Shown piece by piece: positions 6,884 to 13,091 of a stretch of 32,417 bases of DNA. Origin of the DNA: a virus; the IMG/VR virus record IMGVR_UViG_3300037244_000019, positions 1 through 32,417 of that record, one strand, 5' to 3'. The notes under the pieces were generated by a model that did no database searches, was not told the DNA's origin, and saw only the letters and a program-made list of their open reading frames with translations. The position numbers were made by a program, and so were the translations under genes. Position 1 is the stretch's first letter; each line of letters begins with the position of its first letter.

Positions 6884-6903
6884 TAACAAGGAGAATCCAA
6901 CAA

Positions 6904-7002
6904 ATGTTTTCTGACAAATGGTATCTCAAACATGAAAGACTCATCTATCGTGCAGGCTTCACAGTTATACTTCTAGCTGTGTATATGCTTATAGCATGGT
7001 AG
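6904..7002 (+). CDS. 32-residue membrane peptide
   Basis: It begins MFSDKWYLKHERLIYRAGFT and ends VILLAVYMLIAW. A basic N-terminal half is followed by one hydrophobic helix running to the C-terminus, a tail-anchor-like layout. ATG 6904 is set by AAGGAGAATCC 8 nt upstream; the longer frame back to 6763 crosses the structured leader and is not coding. Third tiny membrane protein in 600 nt. Function unknown. Confidence 0.6.
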   Translation: MFSDKWYLKHERLIYRAGFTVILLAVYMLIAW

Positions 7003-7069
7003 CACCCACGTAGTACATTCTATCTCAACATTTTCATTGGCGCCGCAGGTACCACCGGAGGCAAGACAC

Positions 7070-7276
7070 ATGAGAAGTACACAGATTCACAATATCGACG
7101 TAAAGGAACTTGAAGCTACGTGGATATGCGCTGACAATACTCCAAGAGTGGACGTGCCGCGAATGAAGAAAAGCATACGTAGTATAAGTGCTCACGATAA
7201 ACAATCGAATATCGTGAATAACGCTAAGCGTTACCGTGCTGCTAGAAAAACAAAGTTGGCGGCGCAAGTAGTGTAG
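7070..7276 (+). CDS. Small basic protein, unknown function
   Basis: 68 residues. ATG 7070 follows CCGGAGGCAAGACAC; the earlier ATG at 7037 has no ribosome site. The C-terminal half is strongly basic (DKQSNIVNNAKRYRAARKTK), suggesting nucleic-acid binding. No recognised domain. It lies between structured leaders B and C. Confidence 0.65.
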   Translation: MRSTQIHNIDVKELEATWICADNTPRVDVPRMKKSIRSISAHDKQSNIVNNAKRYRAARKTKLAAQVV

Positions 7277-7281
7277 CTACA

Positions 7282-7400
7282 GGAGAACTTCGGTTCTCCA
7301 GAGCACATCCAGGCTGTTATAACAAGTGGCCGTAAGTCTCTTCTTCGCGAGCTGTTATAGCGACCCCCACGTGGATGTGCTCTGGAGAGCTAAAGGCTCT
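7282..7400 (+). ncRNA. Structured leader C before the 80-residue gene
   Basis: A perfect 14-bp stem CCAGAGCACATCCA/TGGATGTGCTCTGG (7298-7311 with 7372-7385) encloses TATAACA/TGTTATA (7318-7324 with 7353-7359). The 5' hairpin GGAGAAC-ttcg-GTTCTCC (7282-7299), with a UUCG tetraloop, shares the CC of the stem. The 3' hairpin AGAGC-taaag-GCTCT (7386-7400) abuts it. AAAAAGGAGAATCC follows as the ribosome site. The order matches leader B. Confidence 0.65.
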
Positions 7401-7418
7401 AAAAAGGAGAATCCGAAA

Positions 7419-7661
7419 ATGCCAACATTACCAAAACTCGCATCACTGAAACCAGAGGATAATGAGCTGGAAGCTATGCTCATTCTCTTACTCAAGGTAG
7501 CCTATAACATTTCCGGCGCGGATATTGAGCACGTTCGTCAATTTGGCATGGGCATGTTCTACGAAGGTTGTGTTACAGGTGCTCAGGCATATGTGGAAGC
7601 ACTTCGAACCGAAGTAGAACTCCGTAAAAGTCACTTCAATGCCGTCTGCGAGGTCGATTAA
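7419..7661 (+). CDS. Small soluble protein, unknown function
   Basis: 80 residues, predominantly helical (NELEAMLILLLKVAYNISGA; VTGAQAYVEALRTEVELRK). ATG 7419 follows AAAAAGGAGAATCCGAAA; the ATG at 7326 lies inside the leader stem-loop and is rejected. Helical pairs of this type suggest oligomerisation, but no family is recognised. Confidence 0.7.
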   Translation: MPTLPKLASLKPEDNELEAMLILLLKVAYNISGADIEHVRQFGMGMFYEGCVTGAQAYVEALRTEVELRKSHFNAVCEVD

Positions 7662-7662
7662 T

Positions 7663-7715
7663 TAGCTTGAAAAACCTTCAAAAGATGCGCTAAATAGCTT
7701 GAAAATCAGCATCTT
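7663..7715 (+). promoter_or_regulatory. Repeats upstream of promoter, possible operator
   Basis: The direct repeat TAGCTTGAAAA occurs at 7663-7673 and 7695-7705, 32 bp apart (three helical turns). An inverted repeat AAGATGC/GCATCTT (7682-7688 with 7709-7715) spans the second copy. Both lie just upstream of the -35 box at 7721, where an activator or repressor would bind. Confidence 0.45.
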
Positions 7716-7720
7716 AGCTC

Positions 7721-7749
7721 TTGACAATCGACGCCGAGAGGTGTATCAT
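7721..7749 (+). promoter_or_regulatory. Strong sigma70-type promoter, leaderless geometry
   Basis: TTGACA (7721-7726), 17-nt spacer, TATCAT (7744-7749), then TTGAGA and an ATG at 7756. This matches the spacing at the promoters before 3955 and 12837. Confidence 0.75.
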
Positions 7750-7755
7750 TTGAGA

Positions 7756-8031
7756 ATGGGAGAACATAACATGACAGATGCAGCAATCGCAGCGAATGTG
7801 CCAGATTCCACATTTCCTCAGCAAATTGAGGTTACATTCATACTCAGACTCACCGTGGACGATCAGTTTGATCGTGATTACTGGCTTGAGACAGGAACAG
7901 ATAAGGTAACTTTGGATGCGATTGCCGATGTTACTGATATTCTACTCGACAATCTTAATCCAGCTCTTGAAACTGTGAACGGTCTTACCTATGAGCAGAT
8001 CAAGCAAGCTATGGCAGACCGTGAAGTCTAA
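7756..8031 (+). CDS. Small early protein, unknown function
   Basis: 91 residues from the ATG at 7756, which lies 6 nt after the -10 box and would be read from a leaderless mRNA. An in-frame ATG at 7771 has GGGAG 8 nt upstream, so the same transcript may also start there (86 residues). An ATG at 7699 lies upstream of the promoter and is rejected. The body is acidic and looks like a compact alpha/beta protein (QIEVTFILRLTVDDQFDRDY; KVTLDAIADVTDILLDNL). No family recognised. Confidence 0.7.
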   Translation: MGEHNMTDAAIAANVPDSTFPQQIEVTFILRLTVDDQFDRDYWLETGTDKVTLDAIADVTDILLDNLNPALETVNGLTYEQIKQAMADREV

Positions 8032-8069
8032 CACAGCAAGTGAGATGCGCATACTTTATCACGCATATT

Positions 8070-8217
8070 CTCACACACACACAGATGTGAGGTGTATTCT
8101 TTAGAACAGAGTTTGAAGAGACTCTTGGGCAGTAGAATAAGCTATTAACTAGATCATTTCTACTAGGCCATTCTCCTCTCTTCCACTCTGTTCTAAAGAG
8201 TACATGAGCCAAGGCTC
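8070..8217 (+). ncRNA. Structured leader D before the 199-residue gene
   Basis: A 19-bp closing stem with one G-U pair (8094-8112 with 8185-8203; core TTTAGAACAGAGT) extends inward as GAAGAG/CTCTTC. The inner hairpin AGTAGAA/TTCTACT is at 8131-8164. The 5' hairpin CTCACA/TGTGAG (8070-8091) and the 3' hairpin GAGC-caag-GCTC (8206-8217) flank it. About 50 nt follow, with a small CTCC/GGAG hairpin, before the ribosome site. It is the longest closing stem of the group. Confidence 0.65.
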
Positions 8218-8269
8218 TACTCTAACTCTCCTTTAATGGAGAATATGTTCTACCAAAGGAGCACTACAA

Positions 8270-8869
8270 ATGGCAGATGTAAACGTAACGGAGCAAGCGG
8301 GTGTGCTGACTCAGGAAAAGCTCACCTATCGCAAGTTTGTCAAGCTCGGAACCGATGCCGACGGCAAGACTACCATCGAGAAGAAGGCTGTAAAATCTGA
8401 GTCCGACAAGAAGGAGCCGGAAAAGCTGGAGGACGGCACTGCTAATCCTCACGCTGGCGTGGCTGTTTCGTGGACTGGGCCTGCTAGGGAAGGTTTTACA
8501 CTTTTCAACGAGAACGAGTTTATCCGTTATCAGGTCAAGTCTTGGACTGGTGCGGAGACGCTAGTTCCTGATGAAGCTCAGCGTGTCTACATCTTCCAGT
8601 ACGGCCTCAATGCAATTCAAACAGCTCGCGCTATTGGCTACATGGATGAGATCAAGGAAGAAGCCGGCGAGCCGACTCCTGTACATGACGGCGAGACTAT
8701 TGATCTCATTACTGCTATCAATGAGCCGCCCACTCGGAAGTCTACCTCTGACATTGACAAGCTCATCAAGCAACTCAATGCTATGGGTGTTCCGGCTGAC
8801 AAACAGGCGGATTTCTTGGCGCTGTTGCTGGCTTCACAGACTGAAGCTACGACTGAAGCTGCTGAGTAA
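8270..8869 (+). CDS. Abundant-type acidic protein, unknown function
   Basis: 199 residues. ATG 8270 follows AAAGGAGCACTACAA. The N-terminal third is Lys/Glu-rich. The middle has aromatic, beta-rich sequence (AVSWTGPAREGFTLFNENEF; IRYQVKSWTG). The C-terminal helices (STSDIDKLIKQLNAMGVPAD) end in an Ala/Glu/Thr-rich tail. Noticeably G+C-richer codons than neighbouring small genes, a strong ribosome site, a long structured leader and its own terminator suggest high expression. No domain recognised. Confidence 0.75.
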   Translation: MADVNVTEQAGVLTQEKLTYRKFVKLGTDADGKTTIEKKAVKSESDKKEPEKLEDGTANPHAGVAVSWTGPAREGFTLFNENEFIRYQVKSWTGAETLVPDEAQRVYIFQYGLNAIQTARAIGYMDEIKEEAGEPTPVHDGETIDLITAINEPPTRKSTSDIDKLIKQLNAMGVPADKQADFLALLLASQTEATTEAAE

Positions 8870-8913
8870 GAACAGGGTTGTAGCATTTTGCTGACAAGGT
8901 TACAATTCAGCAT

Positions 8914-8954
8914 ACGGAGTATGTGTAGGGGACGCATACTCCGTAGTTTTTTTA
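8914..8954 (+). terminator. Rho-independent terminator
   Basis: A perfect 10-bp stem ACGGAGTATG/CATACTCCGT (8914-8923 with 8935-8944) with an 11-nt loop is followed by AG and seven T. It ends the 8270-8869 transcript. Confidence 0.9.
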
Positions 8955-8972
8955 ATTGCTGTACTCACAATG

Positions 8973-9178
8973 GTTCCATAGACAAGCCTTTTCGGTGGCG
9001 GAACTATAAGTAAACGTAGCGATACTACGTTGAAACTAATTGTCTACTCGGCCATTACTATGGCCACAAGAAGAGTGGGTACAGCTAAGGTACTGAGGGG
9101 CTGTATTAAACCAGACATATCATTCTGACCCACTCTTCACAATTCTATCACCACTCACATTCTTAGCAGCGTCGCTGC
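8973..9178 (+). ncRNA. Structured leader E (two domains) before the J-domain operon
   Basis: First domain: TAGACAA/TTGTCTA (8979-8985 with 9040-9046) enclosing AACGTAG-cgata-CTACGTT (9013-9031). Then GGCCAT-tact-ATGGCC (9050-9065). Second domain: a perfect 11-bp stem GAAGAGTGGGT/ACCCACTCTTC (9070-9080 with 9128-9138) enclosing TACAGC/GCTGTA. A 3' hairpin GCAGC-gtc-GCTGC (9166-9178) precedes the start region. The order 5' hairpin, long stem, short hairpin, start repeats that of leaders B, C and D. No clear promoter was found between the terminator at 8954 and here. Confidence 0.6.
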
Positions 9179-9200
9179 GGGAAGATCACAGGGTACGTGT

Positions 9201-9764
9201 ATGTATGTGTACTACGAATACCACAAAGACACCTCTGACAAAATTGTGCTCGCAGAGCTAGTTCTTTCTTCTTGGGGAAATGGCAAACTCGCAATTAACT
9301 TCAACAGCGCAACAGAGAAGATGATTTTTGAGATTTGTAAGCTCTCTCTCAAGCATGCGCCTGTAGCACAGAGAAGTTTTGATCCAGCTACAAATGTCTG
9401 GAGCTACTTTGACGAATGGGGCAAGTTTACGCTTGAGCGTTTAGTCGCTGTCACAGATGCCATCACACAAAGAGTCACACTCATTGAGGTTCAAGATCTA
9501 GCAGCGCAAGCTGTGAACAAACGGATTAGTCTTTCTGCCAAACATGTGCGACCGGAAGATTTCTTCTACAACTACGGCAAGCCCGTAGCACAAGCTACGA
9601 TGACGAAAGAAACCGTAGCACAAAGGCTCAAGCAGCTTATGGGCGAGACGTTGGATAAATCCTCCTATCGCCGCGCTGCATTGAAGTATCATCCTGACAG
9701 AAATAACGGCGATGGTACTAAGATGAGTGAGCTTAACATGCTTTGGAGTGTGTACAATGCTTAG
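9201..9764 (+). CDS. J-domain (DnaJ-like) protein
   Basis: 187 residues. The C-terminal part (about 133-187) is a J domain: a helix with QRLKQLMGE, then SYRRAALKYHPDRNNGDG with the invariant His-Pro-Asp at 164-166, then a final helix. J domains stimulate Hsp70 (DnaK) ATPase. The N-terminal 120 residues, beginning MYVYYEYHKDTSDK, are unrecognised and probably select the client. The J domain lies at the C-terminus, and no Gly/Phe linker or zinc domain is present. The start at 9201 has a weak CAGGG. First gene of the operon leading to VWA and FtsK-like genes, so the client may belong to that complex. Confidence 0.85.
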   Translation: MYVYYEYHKDTSDKIVLAELVLSSWGNGKLAINFNSATEKMIFEICKLSLKHAPVAQRSFDPATNVWSYFDEWGKFTLERLVAVTDAITQRVTLIEVQDLAAQAVNKRISLSAKHVRPEDFFYNYGKPVAQATMTKETVAQRLKQLMGETLDKSSYRRAALKYHPDRNNGDGTKMSELNMLWSVYNA

Positions 9765-9876
9765 CAAAATTTATCATTGGTTCAAGCGTCGTCGTAAAGA
9801 ATGGCGTTATGCTAAGATGTATGACGCACTTTGGTTAACGCGCGTTAAAATTGTATGGCGAAACAGAAAGAAGTAG
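9757..9876 (+). CDS. 39-residue very basic peptide
   Basis: It begins MLSKIYHWFKRRRKEWRYAK and ends WRNRKK, with many Arg, Lys and Trp. It overlaps the end of the J-domain gene by 8 nt, and its stop TAG overlaps the Shine-Dalgarno of the VWA gene, so it exactly bridges the two. Its composition suggests nucleic-acid or membrane-surface binding. The tight fit is the main evidence that it is real. Confidence 0.55.
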   Translation: MLSKIYHWFKRRRKEWRYAKMYDALWLTRVKIVWRNRKK

Positions 9877-9887
9877 GAGAATCAGCA

Positions 9888-10667
9888 ATGGGCTGTCAAA
9901 TCCAAAACCCTAAAAACGCCGTGGACGCCAAGCGAGCAGCTATCGAAGCTCTCAAAGCATCCACAGCTCCAGCAGGGACGAATCCTAGTGCAATCGTGCG
10001 CTATATTCCACCCGGCGAGTGCCCAGACCGAAACAGAATTGTATTTGATGATTCTGGTTCTATGGGCGGTTACATTTATGATGCAAAACTTGGAATGATT
10101 GAGTATCTGCGGAATTGTATTCCCAATCAAACTTCCGTGGCGATTCATTTTATGAACTCTACAGCGTGTGATACACAGCTTGAGAGTAATTTGCTAAAGC
10201 TCGCTACGGATATTCGTGAGATAAATCTACGGAGTGGTGGAACACCGTTTTTTAACACTCTCAAGAAAGCTCTTGAAGCTACGCCCACGCTGACTCGGCT
10301 AATCGCTTTTACTGACGGCTCGCCGACGGACGCTCTAGCGGCAGACTATGGAGAAGAATTAGATACTTATTATGGTTCTAATTCCAATCCGTGGATTCAC
10401 TCTGCTGACGTTATCATTAAGATTGCCAAAGCTACAGGTTCTGGTATCCCGATTGATACTGTATACTTTGGTGTAGGAGCAGAGTATGAGCGCAAGGAAA
10501 TTGAGCTTCTGAAATATCTCTCTTCCAAAACCGGAGGCTATTTTCTGCACTTCGATCCTGCGAAGGTAAACTTCGCGCAAGCGTTCAAGTATCTCGCGCC
10601 GTGCCATCGTTTGATGCTGGCGTCTGCTAGCTTCAGAGCGCAAGTAGAAAGTGGGGCACAAAAATGA
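9888..10667 (+). CDS. VWA-domain protein with complete MIDAS
   Basis: 259 residues. A von Willebrand factor A fold starts near residue 50: IVFDDSGSMGG carries the metal-site Asp-x-Ser-x-Ser (54, 56, 58), RSGGTPFF supplies the MIDAS Thr, and AFTDGSPTDA the MIDAS Asp. VWA domains mediate metal-dependent protein contacts and often pair with AAA or other motor ATPases. ATG 9888 is chosen over 9855 because TAGGAG lies 7 nt upstream. The stop overlaps the next gene (ATGA), and an FtsK-like motor follows, suggesting a motor-adaptor pair. Confidence 0.88.
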   Translation: MGCQIQNPKNAVDAKRAAIEALKASTAPAGTNPSAIVRYIPPGECPDRNRIVFDDSGSMGGYIYDAKLGMIEYLRNCIPNQTSVAIHFMNSTACDTQLESNLLKLATDIREINLRSGGTPFFNTLKKALEATPTLTRLIAFTDGSPTDALAADYGEELDTYYGSNSNPWIHSADVIIKIAKATGSGIPIDTVYFGVGAEYERKEIELLKYLSSKTGGYFLHFDPAKVNFAQAFKYLAPCHRLMLASASFRAQVESGAQK

Positions 10668-10870
10668 GAATGCGTGAGTTTGAGTCAAGGCTCAAGAAAC
10701 TAACTACTGTAACTATTCTCACCTACGGCAGAAAGCCTGTAGGAAAAGGTTTTGAATTCCACCAACTCTACGTGCATACTGGTCCAGGTGTCTGTCATTT
10801 GGAACTTGGATCGGATTGCATGGAGAATCAGTTAGCGTATTTCCAGAAACTCTGCAAGAAGGAGTCATAA
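10664..10870 (+). CDS. Small protein between VWA and FtsK-like genes
   Basis: 68 residues (MRMREFESRLKKLTTVTILT near the start, ending CKKES). An alpha/beta mini-domain; no family recognised. Its ATG overlaps the VWA stop, and its TAA is followed immediately by the FtsK-like ATG, so all three are translationally coupled and may form one complex. Confidence 0.65.
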   Translation: MRMREFESRLKKLTTVTILTYGRKPVGKGFEFHQLYVHTGPGVCHLELGSDCMENQLAYFQKLCKKES

Positions 10871-12043
10871 ATGCTTCCTTCTGAAGCCGCGCAAAAACAA
10901 TCTGAACGTCTAGCACAATACAGCCCGCTCATCCAGCATCAAGTCACGACGCTGACGAGAAAGCTTTTTGTGCTAGGCTTCAGCGCGCTCTTCTCCCGTA
11001 TGGTAGAGGGTCCGGTGGTTCGTATCTTCTACTTCAAACCTCTCGGTGAGCCTAAATTCTCCAGCATCCTCAACAAAGAAGAAGAGTTTGCTGGCTCTCT
11101 TGCTGTAGAGTCCGTTCGTGTAGAACGTGCTCTCGGCGAAGTTGCTATTTCTGTTCCACGTGCAGACCGTCAAACCATACAGTTTGATGCTTGCTTGCAT
11201 AAAATGATGACCTCGGAACTTACTCGTGGAATGGCGCTGCCTCTGTTACTAGGTCAATCCACTATCGGAGAACACCTTTATGCTGATCTTGCTCAGCAGC
11301 CGCATTTACTGGTCGCGGGAGCTACTAACTCAGGGAAAAGCGTATTTACCGCACAGCTTATTTGCTCGCTTTCTCTGTTTCGTTCTCCGGAAGAGCTTGA
11401 GTTTATCCTTGTGGATACTAAGAATCTTGATCTCGTATTATTCAAGGGACTTGAGCATGTTAAATACGTACTCAACAACATCTCTGATCTCAGAGCCGCG
11501 CTTACGGTTTTACTTGAAGATGTTAGGTTGCGAAATGCCCAAATGAGTGGGTTAGCGCGGAACATTGGAGAGTGGAACAGCACAATCAATGGCTACGGTG
11601 ATAAGAAGTTCAAGTACAAGATTCTTATCATCGACGAGCTGGCGGATGTGCTAGATCAGGATAACGCATTCTTAGCACAGATCGAGCGTAAAATGCGTCC
11701 ACCGTCAATACACTCACTCTTGAAAACCATTGCACAAATCTCTAGGGCTGCTGGAGTACATTTAATTCTTGCTACTCAACGGCCTTCAGTCAAGGTAATC
11801 TCTGGGGATATTAAAGCAAACTTTCCTGCTAGAGTATCCTTCAAGTTGCCAAGCTCGATGGATTCTCGCGTTATTCTTGACGAAACCGGCGCCGAGAATC
11901 TACTCGGTATGGGATATTACTTTTACAAGATAGCAGGTTCCGATACCGTCAAGCGAGCGCACAGCGCGTTCGTATCAATCAACGATATTGCTAACATTCT
12001 CACACAGAATGAGAACATAAGGAGACAGTATGCCTCAATCTAA
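10871..12043 (+). CDS. FtsK/SpoIIIE-family DNA translocase, soluble minimal form
   Basis: 390 residues. Residues 45-115 match the FtsK alpha domain and 120-365 the RecA-like beta motor. LPLLLGQSTIGEHLYADLAQ leads into HLLVAGATNSGKSVF (Walker A 150-157). ILIIDELADV is Walker B (251-260). SRAAGVHLILATQRPSVKVI and FPARVSFKLPSS are the characteristic FtsK segments, ending AENLLGMG. These motors pump double-stranded DNA as hexamers. There is no membrane domain and no C-terminal winged-helix gamma domain for reading KOPS/SRS sites. In a phage that also has a terminase, its role (genome segregation, maintenance as an episome, DNA processing, or interference) is open. Confidence 0.92.
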   Translation: MLPSEAAQKQSERLAQYSPLIQHQVTTLTRKLFVLGFSALFSRMVEGPVVRIFYFKPLGEPKFSSILNKEEEFAGSLAVESVRVERALGEVAISVPRADRQTIQFDACLHKMMTSELTRGMALPLLLGQSTIGEHLYADLAQQPHLLVAGATNSGKSVFTAQLICSLSLFRSPEELEFILVDTKNLDLVLFKGLEHVKYVLNNISDLRAALTVLLEDVRLRNAQMSGLARNIGEWNSTINGYGDKKFKYKILIIDELADVLDQDNAFLAQIERKMRPPSIHSLLKTIAQISRAAGVHLILATQRPSVKVISGDIKANFPARVSFKLPSSMDSRVILDETGAENLLGMGYYFYKIAGSDTVKRAHSAFVSINDIANILTQNENIRRQYASI

Positions 12044-12275
12044 GCAAGAAGCAGAATCTCTGATGGAGCAGCAGCACTGCGGAGGAGATTACATCTCTCC
12101 TCAAGATGCAGGACTAGTTGATCCTGATGAAGAGCAGGATGACGACCCCTATTGGTATGAGCACGTTGCTGATCTTTGTGCTTGCTGTGCTCATATGAGA
12201 GAATCCCATGTTAACTATGATGAAGACTGTAGCGAAGCTAACTGCGACTGTCTTCATTTCAAGGAGCCAGAATGA
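12030..12275 (+). CDS. Small acidic Cys/His protein, likely zinc-binding
   Basis: 81 residues. The acidic N-terminal half is followed by LCACCAHMRESHVNYDED and CSEANCDCLHF, a Cys-x2-Cys / His-His / Cys-x4-Cys-x-Cys arrangement able to bind one or two zinc ions. The start lies inside the end of the FtsK-like gene (AAGGAGACAGT precedes ATG 12030), and its stop overlaps the next ATG. Function unknown; an adaptor to its neighbours is possible. Confidence 0.7.
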   Translation: MPQSKQEAESLMEQQHCGGDYISPQDAGLVDPDEEQDDDPYWYEHVADLCACCAHMRESHVNYDEDCSEANCDCLHFKEPE

Positions 12276-12685
12276 AATACTACTACGATCGCTACTGGGG
12301 CACTTTCTTCAGGCGCTCTGTTGAAGCAGGTACTGGACCTGTTACGCTTGACAACTCTGTAAGGCCAACAGACTTAGAACTCATTGGCTTTGGCTACAGC
12401 GGCAATGCAGCGTATCTCAACGACATCCACTCTCAGAATCTTCAAGACAAAGGTCCGCTTCCAGCAGGAACATACACCTTCTCTGGCCCATTTGACGATC
12501 CTAAGCGCGGTCCACAGTGTTGGCGGCTTAATCCTGCACCAACGAACCGCATGTTTGGTCGGTGTGCGTTTATGAACCACGGTGACACATCCGATATGTC
12601 TCACAATGCCTCAGACGGTTGTATCATAAGTCCGCACTGGGTAAGAAGTCTGTGGACTGATGGTGATACGTTGGAGGTGCTGTAA
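12272..12685 (+). CDS. DUF2778 / L,D-transpeptidase-like peptidoglycan enzyme
   Basis: 137 residues. GPLPAGTYTFSGPF (61-74) and FMNHGD..SHNASDGCIIS (100-120) match the DUF2778 (Tlde1-like) pattern with His103 and nucleophile Cys117. Family members act on peptidoglycan tetrapeptides as L,D-carboxypeptidases or exchange enzymes. No signal peptide is seen, so access to the wall would need a holin or export system. It could serve as a lysis enzyme or, given the operon, act with the DNA translocase. It is last in the operon and followed by a terminator hairpin. Confidence 0.75.
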   Translation: MKYYYDRYWGTFFRRSVEAGTGPVTLDNSVRPTDLELIGFGYSGNAAYLNDIHSQNLQDKGPLPAGTYTFSGPFDDPKRGPQCWRLNPAPTNRMFGRCAFMNHGDTSDMSHNASDGCIISPHWVRSLWTDGDTLEVL

Positions 12686-12710
12686 GAGCGCTCACACTAG
12701 CTCACTCGGT

Positions 12711-12746
12711 AGGCCCGCTTCGACCTAAGGGCGGGCCTTCCATTTT
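12711..12746 (+). terminator. Probable terminator of the J-VWA-FtsK operon
   Basis: AGGCCCGC/GCGGGCCT (12711-12718 with 12731-12738), a perfect G+C-rich 8-bp stem, is followed by TCCATTTTC. The T tract is short, so efficiency may be moderate. Confidence 0.6.
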
Positions 12747-12801
12747 CGGGATTTGGGCTAAGTCGTTGAAAACAAAGGTGCATACGGCCATTTTTCGCCC
12801 C

Positions 12802-12830
12802 TTGACTGCGAGCATACAGGCGAGTATCAT
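12802..12830 (+). promoter_or_regulatory. Strong sigma70-type promoter, leaderless geometry
   Basis: TTGACT (12802-12807), 17-nt spacer, TATCAT (12825-12830), then GGGTAC and ATG at 12837. It probably drives the whole replication module. Confidence 0.8.
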
Positions 12831-12836
12831 GGGTAC

Positions 12837-13073
12837 ATGACCACCCGAACCGGACCGACCGTAGCGATGACCGCCCGCATATTCGTAGCACAAAACGAGG
12901 CGCTTAAAGTAGATTATCCGCAACTTAGCAAGAGCGCCTTAATGCGTGTCCTGTTACACTTATTCTTATCTAAACAACTACCTACAAATGTCTACCCTCT
13001 AGCTCTAGAGGAAATGGCTAGGGCCGAGCAGGCTCTAAAGAGCAATAAGATCAAACAAGTTTCTGCAACATAA
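12837..13073 (+). CDS. Possible ribbon-helix-helix regulator, leaderless mRNA
   Basis: 78 residues. After about 10 residues, MTARIFVAQNEALKVDY could be a strand plus first helix, and LSKSALMRVLLHLFLSK a second helix, an RHH/Arc-like order. That is a weak, pattern-based call. The ATG at 12837 lies 6 nt after the -10 box and has no ribosome site, so translation would be leaderless, as for lambda cI. The first gene after a strong promoter fits an autoregulator of the replication module or a binder of the 4264-4333 repeats. Confidence 0.6.
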   Translation: MTTRTGPTVAMTARIFVAQNEALKVDYPQLSKSALMRVLLHLFLSKQLPTNVYPLALEEMARAEQALKSNKIKQVSAT

Positions 13074-13091
13074 GCACACAAGGAGAATAGC

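Noticed and set aside
6763-6903. Upstream extension of the 32-residue ORF
   Set aside because: It crosses the 12-bp leader stem, has no ribosome site, and the ATG at 6904 has a strong one.
4335-9178. tRNA genes among the intergenic stem-loops
   Set aside because: Closing stems are longer than 7 bp, there is no T-arm GTTC-A motif at the right place and no CCA-type end.
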